Shown: positions 24,163 through 36,205 of the stretch, piece after piece
How the letters are laid out: every line of letters starts with the position of its first letter
How positions within the stretch are numbered: position 1 is the first letter of the stretch
NCBI GenBank assembly: GCA_905221605.1
Contig: CAJNDS010002603.1
Location: 64,001-128,000, forward strand
Direction: 5' to 3'
From: Symbiodinium natans
Lineage: Eukaryota > Sar > Dinophyceae > Suessiales > Symbiodiniaceae
DNA: 64,000 nt
Position numbers and translations under genes: made by a program
Notes under the pieces: generated by a model
Database searches by the model: none
What the model saw: the letters and a program-made list of their open reading frames with translations, nothing else
Told to the model about the DNA's origin: nothing

Positions 24163-27100
24163 ATGTCAGGAGCTCCGTGGAAAAAGTGTTCTGCCAGGCA
24201 TGAAGCGATTTGGGCCCTTCAGGGTCAAGCCCTTCAAGAAGTTCAAGACACCGCGCTGGAGCTGGTCACACGTGCGACTCCTGGTGCTAGGAGCTGCCTG
24301 TTGTCGGGCTTGGTTCTGCCATGGCGGCTTTGGGGTTCCACAGGGTGACCTTTGGTTTATGTCAATGTAAAAAGTATGTTAAAAAAGTGATCTCTGTGTT
24401 TGTTTGCATGTTTTGGAGGAGCCTCTGCCTTGCTCGTAGTCTACCGGATGGCTAAGTGGGGATCGGCCCAGGGCCGGCTGGACACCTTCACCGACCGGGC
24501 ACGAGCGTATCATGGCGTCTGTGGATCTTTGGCCGCTGATCTGGCCTTCTCATCCATCGCCTTCATTGCCTTCGCGATTTGCGCAGGGACAGAAACGGCA
24601 ATCACAACCTTGTGGCCTTGGAAAGTCCGCGAGTATGCGCAGCGCGAGTTTGAAAAGGAGCGGGGTTGTGAGATTATGCGAGCAACATAACCCGAAGACT
24701 GTCGAGCAGAGGTCGCCAGAGTAGATGTCCACTGCTTCACGGCTCCACTCAGTTCAGGCGGAGCAGAAAGTCAGGGAGAGTCGTGAAGGTGGTGGCCCAG
24801 AGATCAATGCGAAGGCCCGGCTAAGGGCTTTTGTGGCATTCTGCCTTTGAGGTGCTGCCATACTCAGCGTTGACACATGGTGCGTGGTCTGCAGGGTTGC
24901 CAGTAGCCACAAAGTGCTCATGCGCGGGTGGCAAAAACAAAGTGCTCATGACAGAGCAGCAAGGTTACATGTTGCATGATCCAGTTGCCGCAGTATCTGT
25001 ATCGTGTAGGGCTCGGGTTGGACAAGCAGGAGCTTCAGGGTCCTGGCGAGCATGAAAAAACTCAGTGACGGCAGCGGCGGCTGATCGTGCTGGATGATGT
25101 GTTGTTTGTGGAGGATGGATCGTGTATGAGAAATGATTCGCTCATGATGGTAGTGATGATGAGCAGACATTCGGCTGCGCTGCACTGTAAGTGTCGGCGT
25201 CAGGCACAGCTTGGCAAATGGACGGCGTTGAGGGAGGACATCCAGCGCTTCATGCAAACTATTCTGATTGGGGCCACTTTAGCTGGTGTCTTGTCTGCAC
25301 GGCTGTCACGTCATGGCTTTGGCAACTCGAAGCCTTCACTACCCCCTACGAAGTACGAGAAGGGCTTGGGTCCTTCTAGGTTTAAGGAGCTTGATGTTGG
25401 CCAGCTTCCTCTGGGGGTGACAGACAAGAGGTGTGGTTAGCACAGCCTTCATCACAGAAATCTGCGGGCAGCTGTTTGGACCTCGTGGCTTGGGGATCGC
25501 CTGCCGCCCAGAAAGAGTGGAAGCCGCTTTTTCCCTAAAAATCATGATTTGAACATATTTGAACTATTGAGGCAACTGTGTCAGTGACATTGGTGCAGCT
25601 AACGTGCCGCACTCAGAATTCGGGACAGAGAGTGAGAAGGAAGCAATTCACAGCTGGAAGGTGTAAGCTAAACAATGCAATAGAAAGTGGGCACTTTCAG
25701 GTTGGGAGAGATCCTCCCCAAGAGCATGGCCGTGTCCAATCCCTATAACTTTGCGCAAGCAACGCTGCCTGCCTTCTACAGGCCCGAGCTGCACCGCTAA
25801 GGTGTCGTTTGGTGTCGTTTGCATTGGCTAGTTGCGGCTAGTTCTGTTGTAAACATGCAGCAGGATTTCGACCGTCGTCTACCCCGTCAGCAAGATTTTG
25901 AATGAGGCGTTTGGGACAAAGTATGATGAAGTGGGCGACACCACGAAAATCCTCAGAATGAACTTGGCCAGGCGGTCTCGCTCCTGCTTGGCATGTGTGG
26001 AGTGCCTGTTGACACCAAGAAGACGCCATATGTTTCCGAGGAGGCGGTGCGGCACTATGTGCATCGCGGAATCTAGGAGGTACCCTCGAGAGCTCTGTTT
26101 GTCTACGTGTCGATGCAGGAGCTCGATCTGGTGTTCCGCTCTGCGATGCAGAGCGGCATCGTGGATGAGGAGGAGGGTGAGATGATACGGAGTGTCCGTA
26201 ACTTGGATAGCAAACGCATCAAGGCCGGCGGTGGGGGAGTTCGAGACACCTGAGCAATCATCACGCACTTTGACAGTACTTTGAGTTCAACAGCTGGCTG
26301 CGGCCTTTGAGGAGATCATGACACCGCTGGTCGACATGATCTGCATTGAGTCGCAGGAGCCCATCTCGAAACTCCACAATGTTATCAAGGAGACACAGAT
26401 CCTAGTCAGCACCAGGACAGCAGGAGCAATCGATCATATGCAGCACGATGGAACATTGCCAGTGGGCCAGGTTCAGCAGAATTCCCGTGTACGATGTGCG
26501 CTTTGACAACATCGTCGGTGCTTTGGTAGCCGGATGTAGCCCCATGCGATACTAAATCCACAGTATAGAGTCTAGAGGAGACAAAGCATTTCAGTTTGCT
26601 CTTCACATGACATGCCGTCGCATGCAAGGCGTGGTCAGCATGAAGACCCTTCTGAAGAATGCCAATGGTTTGGAAGACTTTGTGACCTGCAATACCAAGA
26701 AGGTAACAGAGATTTGTGATGTCCCTGTGTTTGTACCGGAGCCCTGGCAGCCATTCTTTTGGATTGTGTGCTTGAAGCTAACAGACCAGGGTGGGTGGTT
26801 AGTTGGAGCGTTCGATCGCCTTGTCTGGCAGGTCATCCCAGTGTCAAAACTAAAGGAAGTCCCGGCTCGTCCTGAGCCCATGGACCATGTGGCGCCTCCA
26901 TGTCAACATGTGCGAGTGAAGCAAAACTCTCGCTGAACGATTGAGGAGACCATGTCGCTGATCTCTGCCCTTCGCTTGCTGAAAGAGCGGACGCTGGCAA
27001 TCTGCGTGGACATGCGCTTGCAAACTCTTGCAGTTTTAAGACTTTCAGAAGGAAGTCTTGTGGCCGGAATATGTAGGAGCGTTTTGCCAGTTGGAGCTCC

Positions 27101-28179
27101 TTGCAGTTGTCGGGAGTGTTCCGTGTAGCCAGGAGTATTTAGAGTCTCGAGTGGCTCGGCGAGCGTGAGGTTTTCATTACCCCACGCGCCGCTCCCCCAC
27201 GCGCCGCTCCCCCATTTTCACAGCACATGTTGATACTGCCGATCCAAATTTGTGTAGGTTATGGCAAGTCGAACACGTGACTGGCCATTGAACATTGCAG
27301 TGTGTGCAGGATGAGTATGGAGGAACTACAGGGCTGATCACCCTGGAAGACGTGTTGGAAGAGCACCTTGGATCACGTCCACTTCTCATTAGTAAACCCC
27401 CTTCCCTGGGGCTGTAGTCTTGTTTGGGGAGTCCTTTGTTTAGAAGGGCTGGTCTCTTATAGAACGGAAACCCTGAAACCACATCCCGTTCCTCGGGATT
27501 GGGGTGTTGTCTCAGCAGGCCTTTGCGTAGGTTCCTGCGCTGTTGCTGAGGATTGTTGGTGAAATCTATGACCCTGATGAGGAGAAGGATAGGGTCGAAA
27601 AGCAGCAGAACAATGCCAAAATCCAACAGCGGCTCGGGCAAGTGCAAGCAGTTCTCAGTCTAGGAATCCCAGTGTGCAGGATCTTTGGGGTTCGTCTTCT
27701 TGATAGTTATGATAGTTGTAGAACCGGCAGCTACCGACGGCTTATGATGACACGCAAAGGGAACATGTTTCACAGGCATTCGCGTTCGGATGTCTGCTTC
27801 CGCCGCTGCTGCTGCTGCCGATGCTGCTGGCTCATTGTGCGTCTTGTGCCAGAGCTAGCAGCTACTGAGGATCGGGCCGGACCGGTTCTCGATGAGTGGG
27901 CTAGCCGAGAAGGGTGACGTTGAGGAAGTTCTCGGCATTAAGATGCCGGAGGGAGACTACAACTCAATCGGTGGCTATATGTGCATGTCCATCGACCGGA
28001 TCCCCGTGGTTGGGGAAGCCGCGACCGTCGAGACAGCTGCAGAAAGGATCCGCTTTGAGATTTCGAGTGTCGATGATCGCAGGGTGCTTCAAGTAGAAGC
28101 ATTCCGAACCAGCAAAGATGGCACGGACCAGGAGGATTTTGGCGAAGAGGACAAGGACAAAGCTGCCGATGAACAATAG
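24163..28179 (+). CDS. DUF21-CBS-CorC (CNNM/MGR-like) ion transporter, chloroplast type
   Basis: Exons follow plant chloroplast CNNM/MGR proteins in order. 24419-about 24670 is DUF21 with GTETAITTLWPWKVREYA. About 25233-25295 has TILIGATLAG. About 25441-25500 has FITEICGQLFGP. 25701-25781 has EILPKSMAV. 25864-25906 has VVYPVSKIL. Then 25972-26043 and 26119-26223 (DEEEGEMIRSV). 26312-about 26397 has EIMTPLVD, opening the first CBS motif. 26477-26517 has RIPVYD. Then 26639-about 26746 and 26946-27008. 27310-27362 has DEYGGTTGLITLEDVLEE. Then 27551-about 27650 (IVGEIYDPDEE). About 27905-28179 is the CorC domain with GIKMPEGDY and a TAG stop. ATG 24163 opens a plausible first exon whose join is not resolved. 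Introns 25782-25863, 25907-25971, 26044-26118, 26224-26311 and 27363-27550 are GC-AG, 26518-26638 is GT-AG and 27009-27309 is GA-AG. The likely role is Mg2+ or related export at the plastid envelope. Confidence 0.9.
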
Positions 28180-28324
28180 ATGCAACAGGAATTCCACGCC
28201 ATCCAACTAGTCATCAACATCCGCGTCATGCCTTTGTTCGCTCTCTTGTGAGTGTGTCTTACCATCGTAACTTCATTCTTGCTCATGCTGAGGCTTATGC
28301 TGTTCAAGTCGTGTGTCAATTCAG

Positions 28325-29440
28325 GAGACAGAGAAGCATCAAGTGATCTTTGTCGAGTTAGAGCTCATGGACATTCAGAAGGAAGCCGAGGCCATGGATC
28401 CAGATGACGCTGATGAAAAAGACGGAAAGCTGGCAAAGTTGGCAAAGCCGGATCCGGAAGAAGCTGAAAAAAGCCTTCCGCAACTCACGAAACTGACCCA
28501 AGCAGCAAAAAGCTTGCCGAAAGATGCAAAGGCGTCGTCCGGCGGGGCTGAAGCCAAGACAGCACAAGCACCGAGCCCCAGCCAAGCTGCGAGTTTGCAA
28601 CAGAGTACAAAGACGTTCGATGGGGCGAAGGCGCCACTGGATACGAAGGCGTCCGCTGCGGACGCCAAGACAGCGCAAGCAAAGGCGGAACAGGATACAA
28701 AGCCGTCCGCTGGGGCCGAAGCCAAGACAGCAAAAGCACCGGGCCCCAGCTTGGCAGAGAGTTCGCTACAGGATACAAAGACGTCCGATGCGGCGAAGGC
28801 GCCGTCTGCTGCAGAAGCCAAGACAGAGCAAGCAAAGGCGCCACAGGATACAAAGCCGTCCGCTGGGGCCGAAGCCAAGGCAGCACAAGCACCCAGCCCC
28901 AGCCAAGCTGCGAGTTCGCAACAGGATACAAAAGCGTCCGATGGGGCGAAGGCGCCATTGAAAGCGAAGCCGCCTGCTGCAGAAGCCAAGACAGCGCAAG
29001 CAAAGGCGCCACAGGATACAAAGCCGTCCGCTGTGGCTGGGGCCAAGACAGCACAAGCACCGAGCCCCAGCCAAGCTGCGAGTTTGCAACAGGATACAAA
29101 GACGTCCGATGGGGCGAAGGCGCCACTGGATACGAAGCCGTCCGCGGAAGCGAAAACAGTGCAAGCACCGAGCCCCAGCCAAGCTGCAAGTTCGCGACAG
29201 GGTACAAAGACCTCCGATGGGGCAAAGGCGCCACAAGATACCAAGCCGTCTGCTGGGGCTGAAGCCAAGCCCAGCCAAGCTGCGAGTTCGCGACAAGATA
29301 CAAAGACGTCCGATGCGGCGAAGGCGCCACAGGATTCAAAGCCGTCCGCTGGGGCCGAAGCCAAGACAGCAAAAGCACCGGGCCCCAGCCAAGCAGCGAG
29401 TTCGGGACAGGATACAAAGTCCGCCGATGGGGCAAAGGTA
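28325..29440 (+). CDS. Ala/Lys/Pro repeat exon, seven units of about 36-50 residues
   Basis: The frame begins after acceptor CAATTCAG, not at an ATG, so it is an internal exon. About 80 acidic/charged residues (VELELMDIQKEAEAMD) lead into seven imperfect units. Each contains a form of AKTAQAPSPSQAASSQQ and DTKTSDGAKAP, and some carry an extra KAPQDTKPSAG block. The product is low complexity, positively charged and surely disordered, reminiscent of linker-histone or adhesive repeats, but no family is claimed. It ends GCAAAG followed by GTATAG, which is either a donor or Val-stop. It may be the C-terminal tail of the transporter ending at 28179 or a separate gene. Confidence 0.65.
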
Positions 29441-29443
29441 TAG

Positions 29444-30475
29444 ACGACCGTGCCAGTTCAAGCCAGTGACATCAAGACTGGAAGCGCAATTGACCTGGGC
29501 AAGGGCATGCAAAAAGCCACATAGGCCAAAGGATGACACATGTGAAGGTTGGAGTTTGAAGCTGATGGTGCTTGCCAAATTTAGCATCCTTTGACCAGGT
29601 CTGTTCGCACGAGAGCTGCGAGAGCAGTGGCGTGCTTTAAACTAGCACAGCATTGCGCATCTTTGCGCAGCTACGAGGGGCTGTTTCGATTATGGAAGAC
29701 CAGTGCACAGGCTTTCAAAGGTGCAGGAAAACATGTGCGCCCTCGAGGATGCCTTGGAATTCTTAGTGCAAGAGGGTGCAACAGTAGATGAGGTTCCCAG
29801 CCCTCAGCTGCAAATTCGACCTTCTTTGTTTAATGGTTTGTCTCCATGAGTTCTTTCTGTAGTACTCTTATGCGTGCTGGGTCCGGTATTGGAGAAATGC
29901 CCCCACACTCGCATTTCTAGAGCATGATACATCCGAGACCACAAGCAACACACAGGCCAGGAAGACGTGGTAAACGCCATGACTGACACCATGGCTGGAA
30001 CAAACCTGCCCAAAGAAGCGCAGCGGTGCAGACTTGCCCAAGTGTGAATGTGACGTGTGCAGGATATCGCAAGGCTCCAATGATAGGGCGGCCTGCAGCG
30101 CTGGTAGCGTTGGGGCGGGTACCTGGCTTGCCTGCCCTTAGAATGGGCACGCCAATGAGCTCCCTGGGCTCACTTGGCCAAGTTCGGGGCCAAATGCATG
30201 CCGCGATTTGACGTGGAGATTCGGAGATACCTGCAGCTGGCCGATAGATTCCGACAGACGTCGCATGAGGTTGCCGCGGTTGACGTGTCAGCTGGAGCCT
30301 CACAGTCCTGAGTGCCTGCAAGCAGCAAGCCTTCATTGACATCACTTCAGGTTCAATTTGCTTGCTTCGCAGTGGCAGCAGCTCTCCAAACAGAAAAGTT
30401 CTATGACATATCCGCGAGGCTCGTCTCAATCTGTCCCGTTGCATCAGAAGCTCAAAAAGCCTGATTCCAAAATAG
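29444..30475 (+). CDS. Downstream exons of the repeat-protein gene, unknown
   Basis: Coding patches continue on the plus strand: 29444-29521 (VQASDIKTGSAIDLGKGM), about 29728-29790 (VQENMCALEDALEFLVQEG, then GATGAG and GT), about 30181-30308 (MPRFDVEIRRYLQLADRFRQ) and about 30372-30462 (AAALQTEKFYDISARLVSI). They describe a helical protein with several coiled or amphipathic helices. The first is in frame with the repeat exon across its TAG. Order and strand suggest one gene, but the joins are not phase-checked. Confidence 0.45.
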
Positions 30476-32162
30476 CGGACAGTTTGCCGACAGTCGTTTC
30501 ATGTGAACTCCTGTCGAGTGGACCTGGAGCCCCTAGAAGGATCACAAGTCTTCCAAAGAATCCTAGTTGCAACCTGCACTGATTGATGATTGATGATTGT
30601 GCCCTGTGAAGTTTGACCTACGTGCTCTGCGTTCTCCTCTCCTTTCGGGCTGGTGGCCGATCCACGAGGCTTGTGCTCATCTACACTCTACACAAGACGC
30701 ATGCGCGGGTGTGTGTGTGTGTGTGTCTTCGCAATGTACACTGCGGTTCAGTTTCATGGGCGTCATCACCTCGCGCATGAAAGAGGAATGTGGACCACAA
30801 CTCTTAATCAGCGGCTTCGAAGCCTTTCGTTGTCGGAGTGAGCGAAGAACCAGCGAAGTCAGCCTCCATCAGTTGCGGCATCTGAGTGAGGTGCAAAGTC
30901 AACTCCGGCCTCGTCATTGCCTGGAACTCGGCTCGGTATTAATCCACTCGCAGAGAGCTGCAAAGCCGAGGCTTGGGCAGTGCGCCTGGGCAGTTTGCAG
31001 CCCAGCTCGACACTAACTTTAAACTCGAGCCTGTGTAAGCTGTGTAAGAGCCTCTCCATGACTTCGTGCTTACACAACCGGTACGTGGTCAGCCGCACGT
31101 CGTGGTGTCATCCGTGGCATCTAAATCGTTGGCCTTGGGCGGTTAAATGTATCGCTATGCCCGCAGCCTCGGCTGGGGGAGTGCTGGGGGGGCCCCAGCG
31201 TGAGGAGCACCCGAGCAAGGCAACAATGAACGAACGAAGCGGGCTCGGATTTGGAGATCTAGGGCCTTTCACGGCTTAAGGATGCAAAAGACCGTGAAGG
31301 TGCAGCAGTGCGGGAAGGGTTAAGGGACCTTGGCTTCAAACCCGAAACCTGACAGGTCTGTGCTGTGCTGAGCTGCTCACGCAATATCACGAGATCTACG
31401 TAAGTTGGCCACAGATCCTCTTCAGCAGTTTCAACAGACAAATCGTCATGTGTATGGCATGCCCCCCTGGCGTCCTTACTGAGAACACCTAAAGGTTCTC
31501 TCGGTCTCTTGGAGGCCGGGGAGATTCTATGAGACTCCCTGCATTCGGTTGCCGGGCAGGGGGGTTCCCGTATAAGGCGTCCACAAAGGCCTTTGCCCCC
31601 AACGCACCGTCCGTGCCCAGGGCCCACCGGGCTAAGAAAGGCCAAACAAAAGGGAAAAACGAAAGTTCGGTAGCAGATTGCTTCGCTGTCTGTTTCCAGC
31701 ACCAAGGGTATGGGAAGACAGTAAACCGAAATGCTTGTTTACGAGTTTCAACACGCTCTGCGATCGAATGCTGCAGGAACAATGCTCAGTAATGTTGGGG
31801 AAAATTGAAGATTGAAAGCCAAGGGTTCTTTGGATCCTTTTGCCACGCTCCAAAGCTGATAAGTTAGGCAAGCTTGCAAGCAAAACGCACGACGTACTGC
31901 ATATCTGATAAAATCCGATTGCAGTCAAGCAGTCAAGGCCTGAGCACATTCCGGCCTCAAAAGGGCCAACTGCGAACCTCGAGCTGTGCAAACGGACAGT
32001 CTCACAAGCTCGCAGAGAGTTCTCCTCGACATGTTACGAGTTCCCAGATCTTGTGCTGTTTGCACGAGACCGATGGTTTGGTGATTTGATTTCCCTTTGT
32101 TTTTTGTTTTCGATACCCCGTGCCTGGTACCGTCCCCAGGTCCCCTAGACCCCGGCCCACAG
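30476..32162. other. No supportable gene; (GT)n at about 30709-30727
   Basis: Frames on both strands between 30600 and 31800 are long but motif-free and overlap each other. A short GT repeat lies near 30709-30727. No transposon protein is visible. Confidence 0.4.
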
Positions 32163-35100
32163 ACAATTCGGCGATGGGGGCCTCTTCTGCCTGCTGCAAG
32201 GTTTCTTGCTGTGGCGCGTGGTGCAAGATGGAGGCGACAGTCGATTCGAAAAGGTGCTTGGGGTCCATCACATCCAGCAGCTCCATCCCCCACATCCCCC
32301 ACATTGCATGGATTGCTTCATATGAAGGTCAAGACGCAGCCCAGAAAGTTCTTTGTCTTTTGGGCTGTCCAGGCTCTTTGCGCTTGTTGGTGGCAGCGTC
32401 CAGCTGTGCAAGGGATCCATAGCAAGGGCGGTGCAGGCACTTTGGATTCTGTTGACTGCCCTCCCCGTGTACCTCTCCAATGGCAAGCCATCTGTGACCG
32501 AGGAGGTGAGTGGACTCAGTAGGGCACACTGTGGTGTCGGGCGGGCATTGCTCAGGCCCTGGAAGAAGGTTACAACACTAGACGGCAACAAAGGGAAGAA
32601 AGGGACGGGGTCGCAGCCTCAACGGAGCATAGAGCCCCACTCTGTCTCTTCCTTCTCCTTTCTCCTTCTTCCTCTTCCTATCCTCTTTTTTTTTGAGGTC
32701 TCTTGGCGGGATGTCTTGGGCTGGAGCCTGTGGGGAGTTGGCTTCGCGACGCAGGCAGGACTCGCCATTCAAACAGAAGTGAAAGAGCAGCGTTTTGCAT
32801 GCTTTGAGTCATATTTTTTACTTCTCTCTGTGAATCCCCTCCAAAAAGTGTGGCTGCTGTCTGCCCCCACTGTGCCAGGTAGTCGCGGATGTGCAGAAGA
32901 GAGTGTTTCAGGCTCATCCACCTCTCGATACATGTCATGTAAATGCGGTTTTTCCACTGGAAGCATCCAAAAAACACATCCGCAACGACATTCGCGACGA
33001 TGCTCGCGGATTAGTTCCGTGCATTGGAGAGGCGGACCCGAGAAACAGAGGCCTCTGGATCCAGACGGGCCTCTGGAAGCTGTCCCAGCATCCGAACTAC
33101 TTTGGTGAGCCTCTGGCTCAGAGAGGGCCTCTTTCTGCTTAGAAGTCTTCTGACACAGTTGCATAATGAATTCCTGCTGATTATGTCACAGAGATGTACA
33201 GGATTTGCATGTGGTGGGGTTTGCATCTCAGCATGACCGCCCATCGAAGCTCATGAGCAGTTGCATGTGGAGGAAGCCGCACATGTCCATAGCCAATGTC
33301 TTTGCTTTCAGGCATCTTCCTCAGCTGCTCAACAACGCTACGAGGATGGGAACTGCTTTCCATTGTGCCGGCCTTGCAAGACTGACGCGGCAGCGTGCAG
33401 CCATGCTTTGCGGAGATAGTGCTGTGACTCCTTAGAGAAGAGCCCGAAAGAGTTCAGTGCGTCCAGCCTCATGAGGCTTCCCCGTGCTTTGCCAGGGACG
33501 CAGACAGGGCTATTTTCACTTCAGTGTTTGTTTTGTTTGAGAGATGTCAGTGTGTGAGTGGGCTGAAACCTTGAGTCCCTCATGTTTGCAATCAGCCGCT
33601 GGGACGGAGATAGTGCACATGATGCAATGATTGTGTACCTGCTTAACCCTTGGAGGGGTTCACTGCGCATTGCGCATTGTGCATGTCGACTCTTTGAGCC
33701 CCCGTGATGGGATGCAGTGATCTTGACAGAGACAGTCACAGCGCCCGTTGAGACTATAAGGCCGTGTCAACTGTCTGGCATGGCTTGCCGTTGCACACCG
33801 ATACGAAGGGTCTTGTGAGCCCGAACTCGTTCAGCCAGGGAAGGCTTCAGAATAGAAGCAGACTAGACGTTGATGGATATGCAGAGAGGAGTGAACCACA
33901 AGTGACCATCCAGTGATTCGGTGTGGCGTTTTCTGAACTAGAGCGGGCATAAATCAGAAGACGCAGTGCTCTTTCTTGTCTTTTCTTGGTCAGACCCTGA
34001 GCAAGGAGCATTTTCTGAAAGTCATGGTAGATAATGAACAAAACAAACACATACAGTGCTTTAAGCAAACAAAGCCAGCAGGTCCTGACTTCGGAAACAC
34101 ACGCCCAACAACACAAACGCACTCAACTGCAGTAGTGCAGGCAACAAGCAACCGGATGGTTTTCATGTCTTCTGTGTTTCCTATCTACTTTAGCTGTTGG
34201 CTCGCGCGTTTTGTGTCCGGGGCAAAGGTCGCTTTCCTGCTGCTCCGAGTGAGTGCAGCGCTCAGACTCCGAGGGCCCTTTTCTGGGACTTTTTAAGTTT
34301 AAGCTTCGTAGCGATGGCATCCTGGAAGACGGCATGGCATCTTCCATCCCCTTCCTTTCGCAAAATGGCCTGAATGTATTCGCACCTTCAAGGTGCCTAG
34401 CAGGATTGGTCCTCTAGCACGAATGTTTCGGCGCTCGCTCCTCGAGCCTCTTCTTATTTGTGGTCCGCGATCGCCAGGAGTTCAAGGCAATGGCCCCAAA
34501 CGCTGACCGAAGAGCCCGAGAGAGGACTTCGCACATTTCGCACCTCAAGGCTTAAAGTTAGTGACTAAGTGTGTAGCCGAGCCTGTAATGCGCATCTGGC
34601 GAGACGCCGCGAGATGTCCTCAGACCTGAGGTACAGGTGGATTCCCGGCAGGTATTCTCCGCTGAATCTCTCAGTGATCCTAGCGCCTTTTGGTGCTATG
34701 CTAGTTTTCGGCTTCCAAACTCAGAGTGCCGGAGAACCAAGAACGCCAGACGCCACGAACTGAAGGCTAAACTCGTGCCAATCCACAGCTGCTGAACGGC
34801 TTGTAACCAGCTGCATCTGATGGAAGAGCAAGCAGCCACATCACATCGAATAGTTTTGTTCCTGGCCATCCTCATATGTTCATGTCTGCGCCAGCGGGAA
34901 AAAGTCATGTGATCCTCGACAGTGGCATCTTCCGACGTCTGGGCTTGCACCATCGTTTCATTGGCTCTTGGGCGACCCCTTCTCCGCGGGCCATGGTGCG
35001 GGGGTTTGGGCTACTAGCAATCCGGCGTTGTCGCCAGTGAGCCCTAGTGCCTGAACTTCTGCACTTCAGGAAGCCTGAGCGCGAGCGCGAGAGTCAAAGC

Positions 35101-35435
35101 AAGCTGAGTTGTCTGCGCTCTCCGTTAAGGATGTGCTTTGCTTTCAATTGCTGCTCTGGCGTATCTGCCAGGGCGAAACCTCTAGCTGTGCTAAGGTGGT
35201 GTGCCTTTGCTCCGCAAGGCATCGGGTCCGCAGATTTGTTCCAACTTGCACTGCCTGCGCCCGTCAGTGACGAAGACTTGCTCGGAAAGGCTGGCCTCAA
35301 GCGATGGGGTCATCTACCGGAATACCAAAACTACCTCAAAAGGCCATGTCGGAAGCTAAAGGCAGTGCGGATTGTCTGACCCATGCACTGCACACCAGGA
35401 CGCCGTTGCTGGTGCCTCTGCCTCGGAAATCGTGA
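32163..35435 (+). CDS. DUF1295 / steroid 5-alpha-reductase-like membrane enzyme
   Basis: Exons join in phase as follows. 32163-32253 has LLWRVVQDGGDSRFEK. 32328-32372 has KFFVFWAVQ. 32437-32505 has ALWILLTALPVYLSN. 32698-32754 has DVLGWSLWGVGF. 32879-32911 has VVADVQKRVF. 33032-33108 has TGLWKLSQHPNYFGE, the family signature. 33202-33230 has CMWWGLHL. 33312-about 33380 has FLSCSTTLRGWELLS. After an exon I could not find come 35290-35342 (LKRWGHLPEYQNYL) and 35399-35435 (TPLLVPLPRKS, TGA). Introns 32254-32327 and 32506-32697 are GT-AG. 32373-32436, 32755-32878, 32912-33031, 33109-33201, 33231-33311 and 35343-35398 are GC-AG. The family reduces C-C double bonds in lipids or steroids using NADPH in the ER; the substrate cannot be told. 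The N-terminus is not located. Confidence 0.9.
33385..35285 (+). other. Long intronic interval of the DUF1295 gene
   Basis: One short exon for the last membrane helix of the enzyme (usually ending SGIPLLE) should lie here but was not recognised. The rest reads as noncoding. A frame at 34640-34740 (LAPFGAMLVFGFQTQS) is hydrophobic and preceded by CTCAG, so it is a weak candidate. Confidence 0.4.
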
Positions 35436-36205
35436 TGGATCGTGATGGGCAGCTGTTCTGGCAGCTGGCATGCATGTAAAAAAAGATCATGCTCGCTAGC
35501 CTGAGCCTTGTGCTTGCAGGGTGGCTTTGTGCTTGCAGTACTCGTGCAGTGGTTTCGCAGCAGGGGGGGGGGGCAGGTGAGACGGTTAACGGTGCATGCT
35601 AGTGCTATTGGCCTCGCAGAACGTTTTTCTGAGGAGCAGTATATCTGAGAGAACTTAAGCTGCACTCTGCGCACGAAGTGTCCAAACTATTCACGGCTTG
35701 CCTGCTTGTTGGCTTGCAGAAGGGGGAGCCAGAAGGGCTGGGGATGTCCCGTTTGACTTGCCGTATCAAGGATGCCAAGGAGTGGGGGTAGGGTGAACGT
35801 CGGGTAGGAGGAGTCGCTGGAGCTGGGGGGCTGGAGGAGCTGAGGACTGGGGAGGGGCTGGGGCTGGGACTGGAAGGCCGGGCCGGGCAAGGCGTGGGCG
35901 TGCGTCGTTTTTCAAGTTGCTAAATGAAACTGGGTGGAACGGGAGATTGGAGCCCCTTAAACTCTTGCATGCGCCTCGGGATTTCACTCACGCCGACAGC
36001 GGGATCGACGAATAAAAGTGGAACCAAAGGGAAGGGGAAGGGTCAACCGGTTTTCACTGACGCCTCCCCCCACCGGGGGGGTTGGCAGATAATTACAGAA
36101 ATAGCGAACGAAAGACACAAAAACAACAACAAAAAACAAAAGGCACAGAAAGGAATGCATAAGAAAGAAAGAAAGGCAGAGCTACAAAAATTAGCAAACA
36201 AAGAG
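35436..36205. other. Noncoding; G-rich then A-rich spacer
   Basis: It contains an 11-base G run (35563-35573), a GGGGCTGG-rich stretch at about 35820-35880, a C6-ACC-G7 inverted repeat (36066-36081), and an A-rich tract of AACAACAAA and AAAGAAAG words (36110-36200). No gene is seen. Confidence 0.5.

Noticed and set aside
28375-29435. Two minus-strand ORFs of 316 and 329 codons
   Set aside because: They are antisense shadows of the Ala/Lys/Pro repeat exon. They have no family match and the plus frame has a clean splice acceptor and protein-like N-terminal part.
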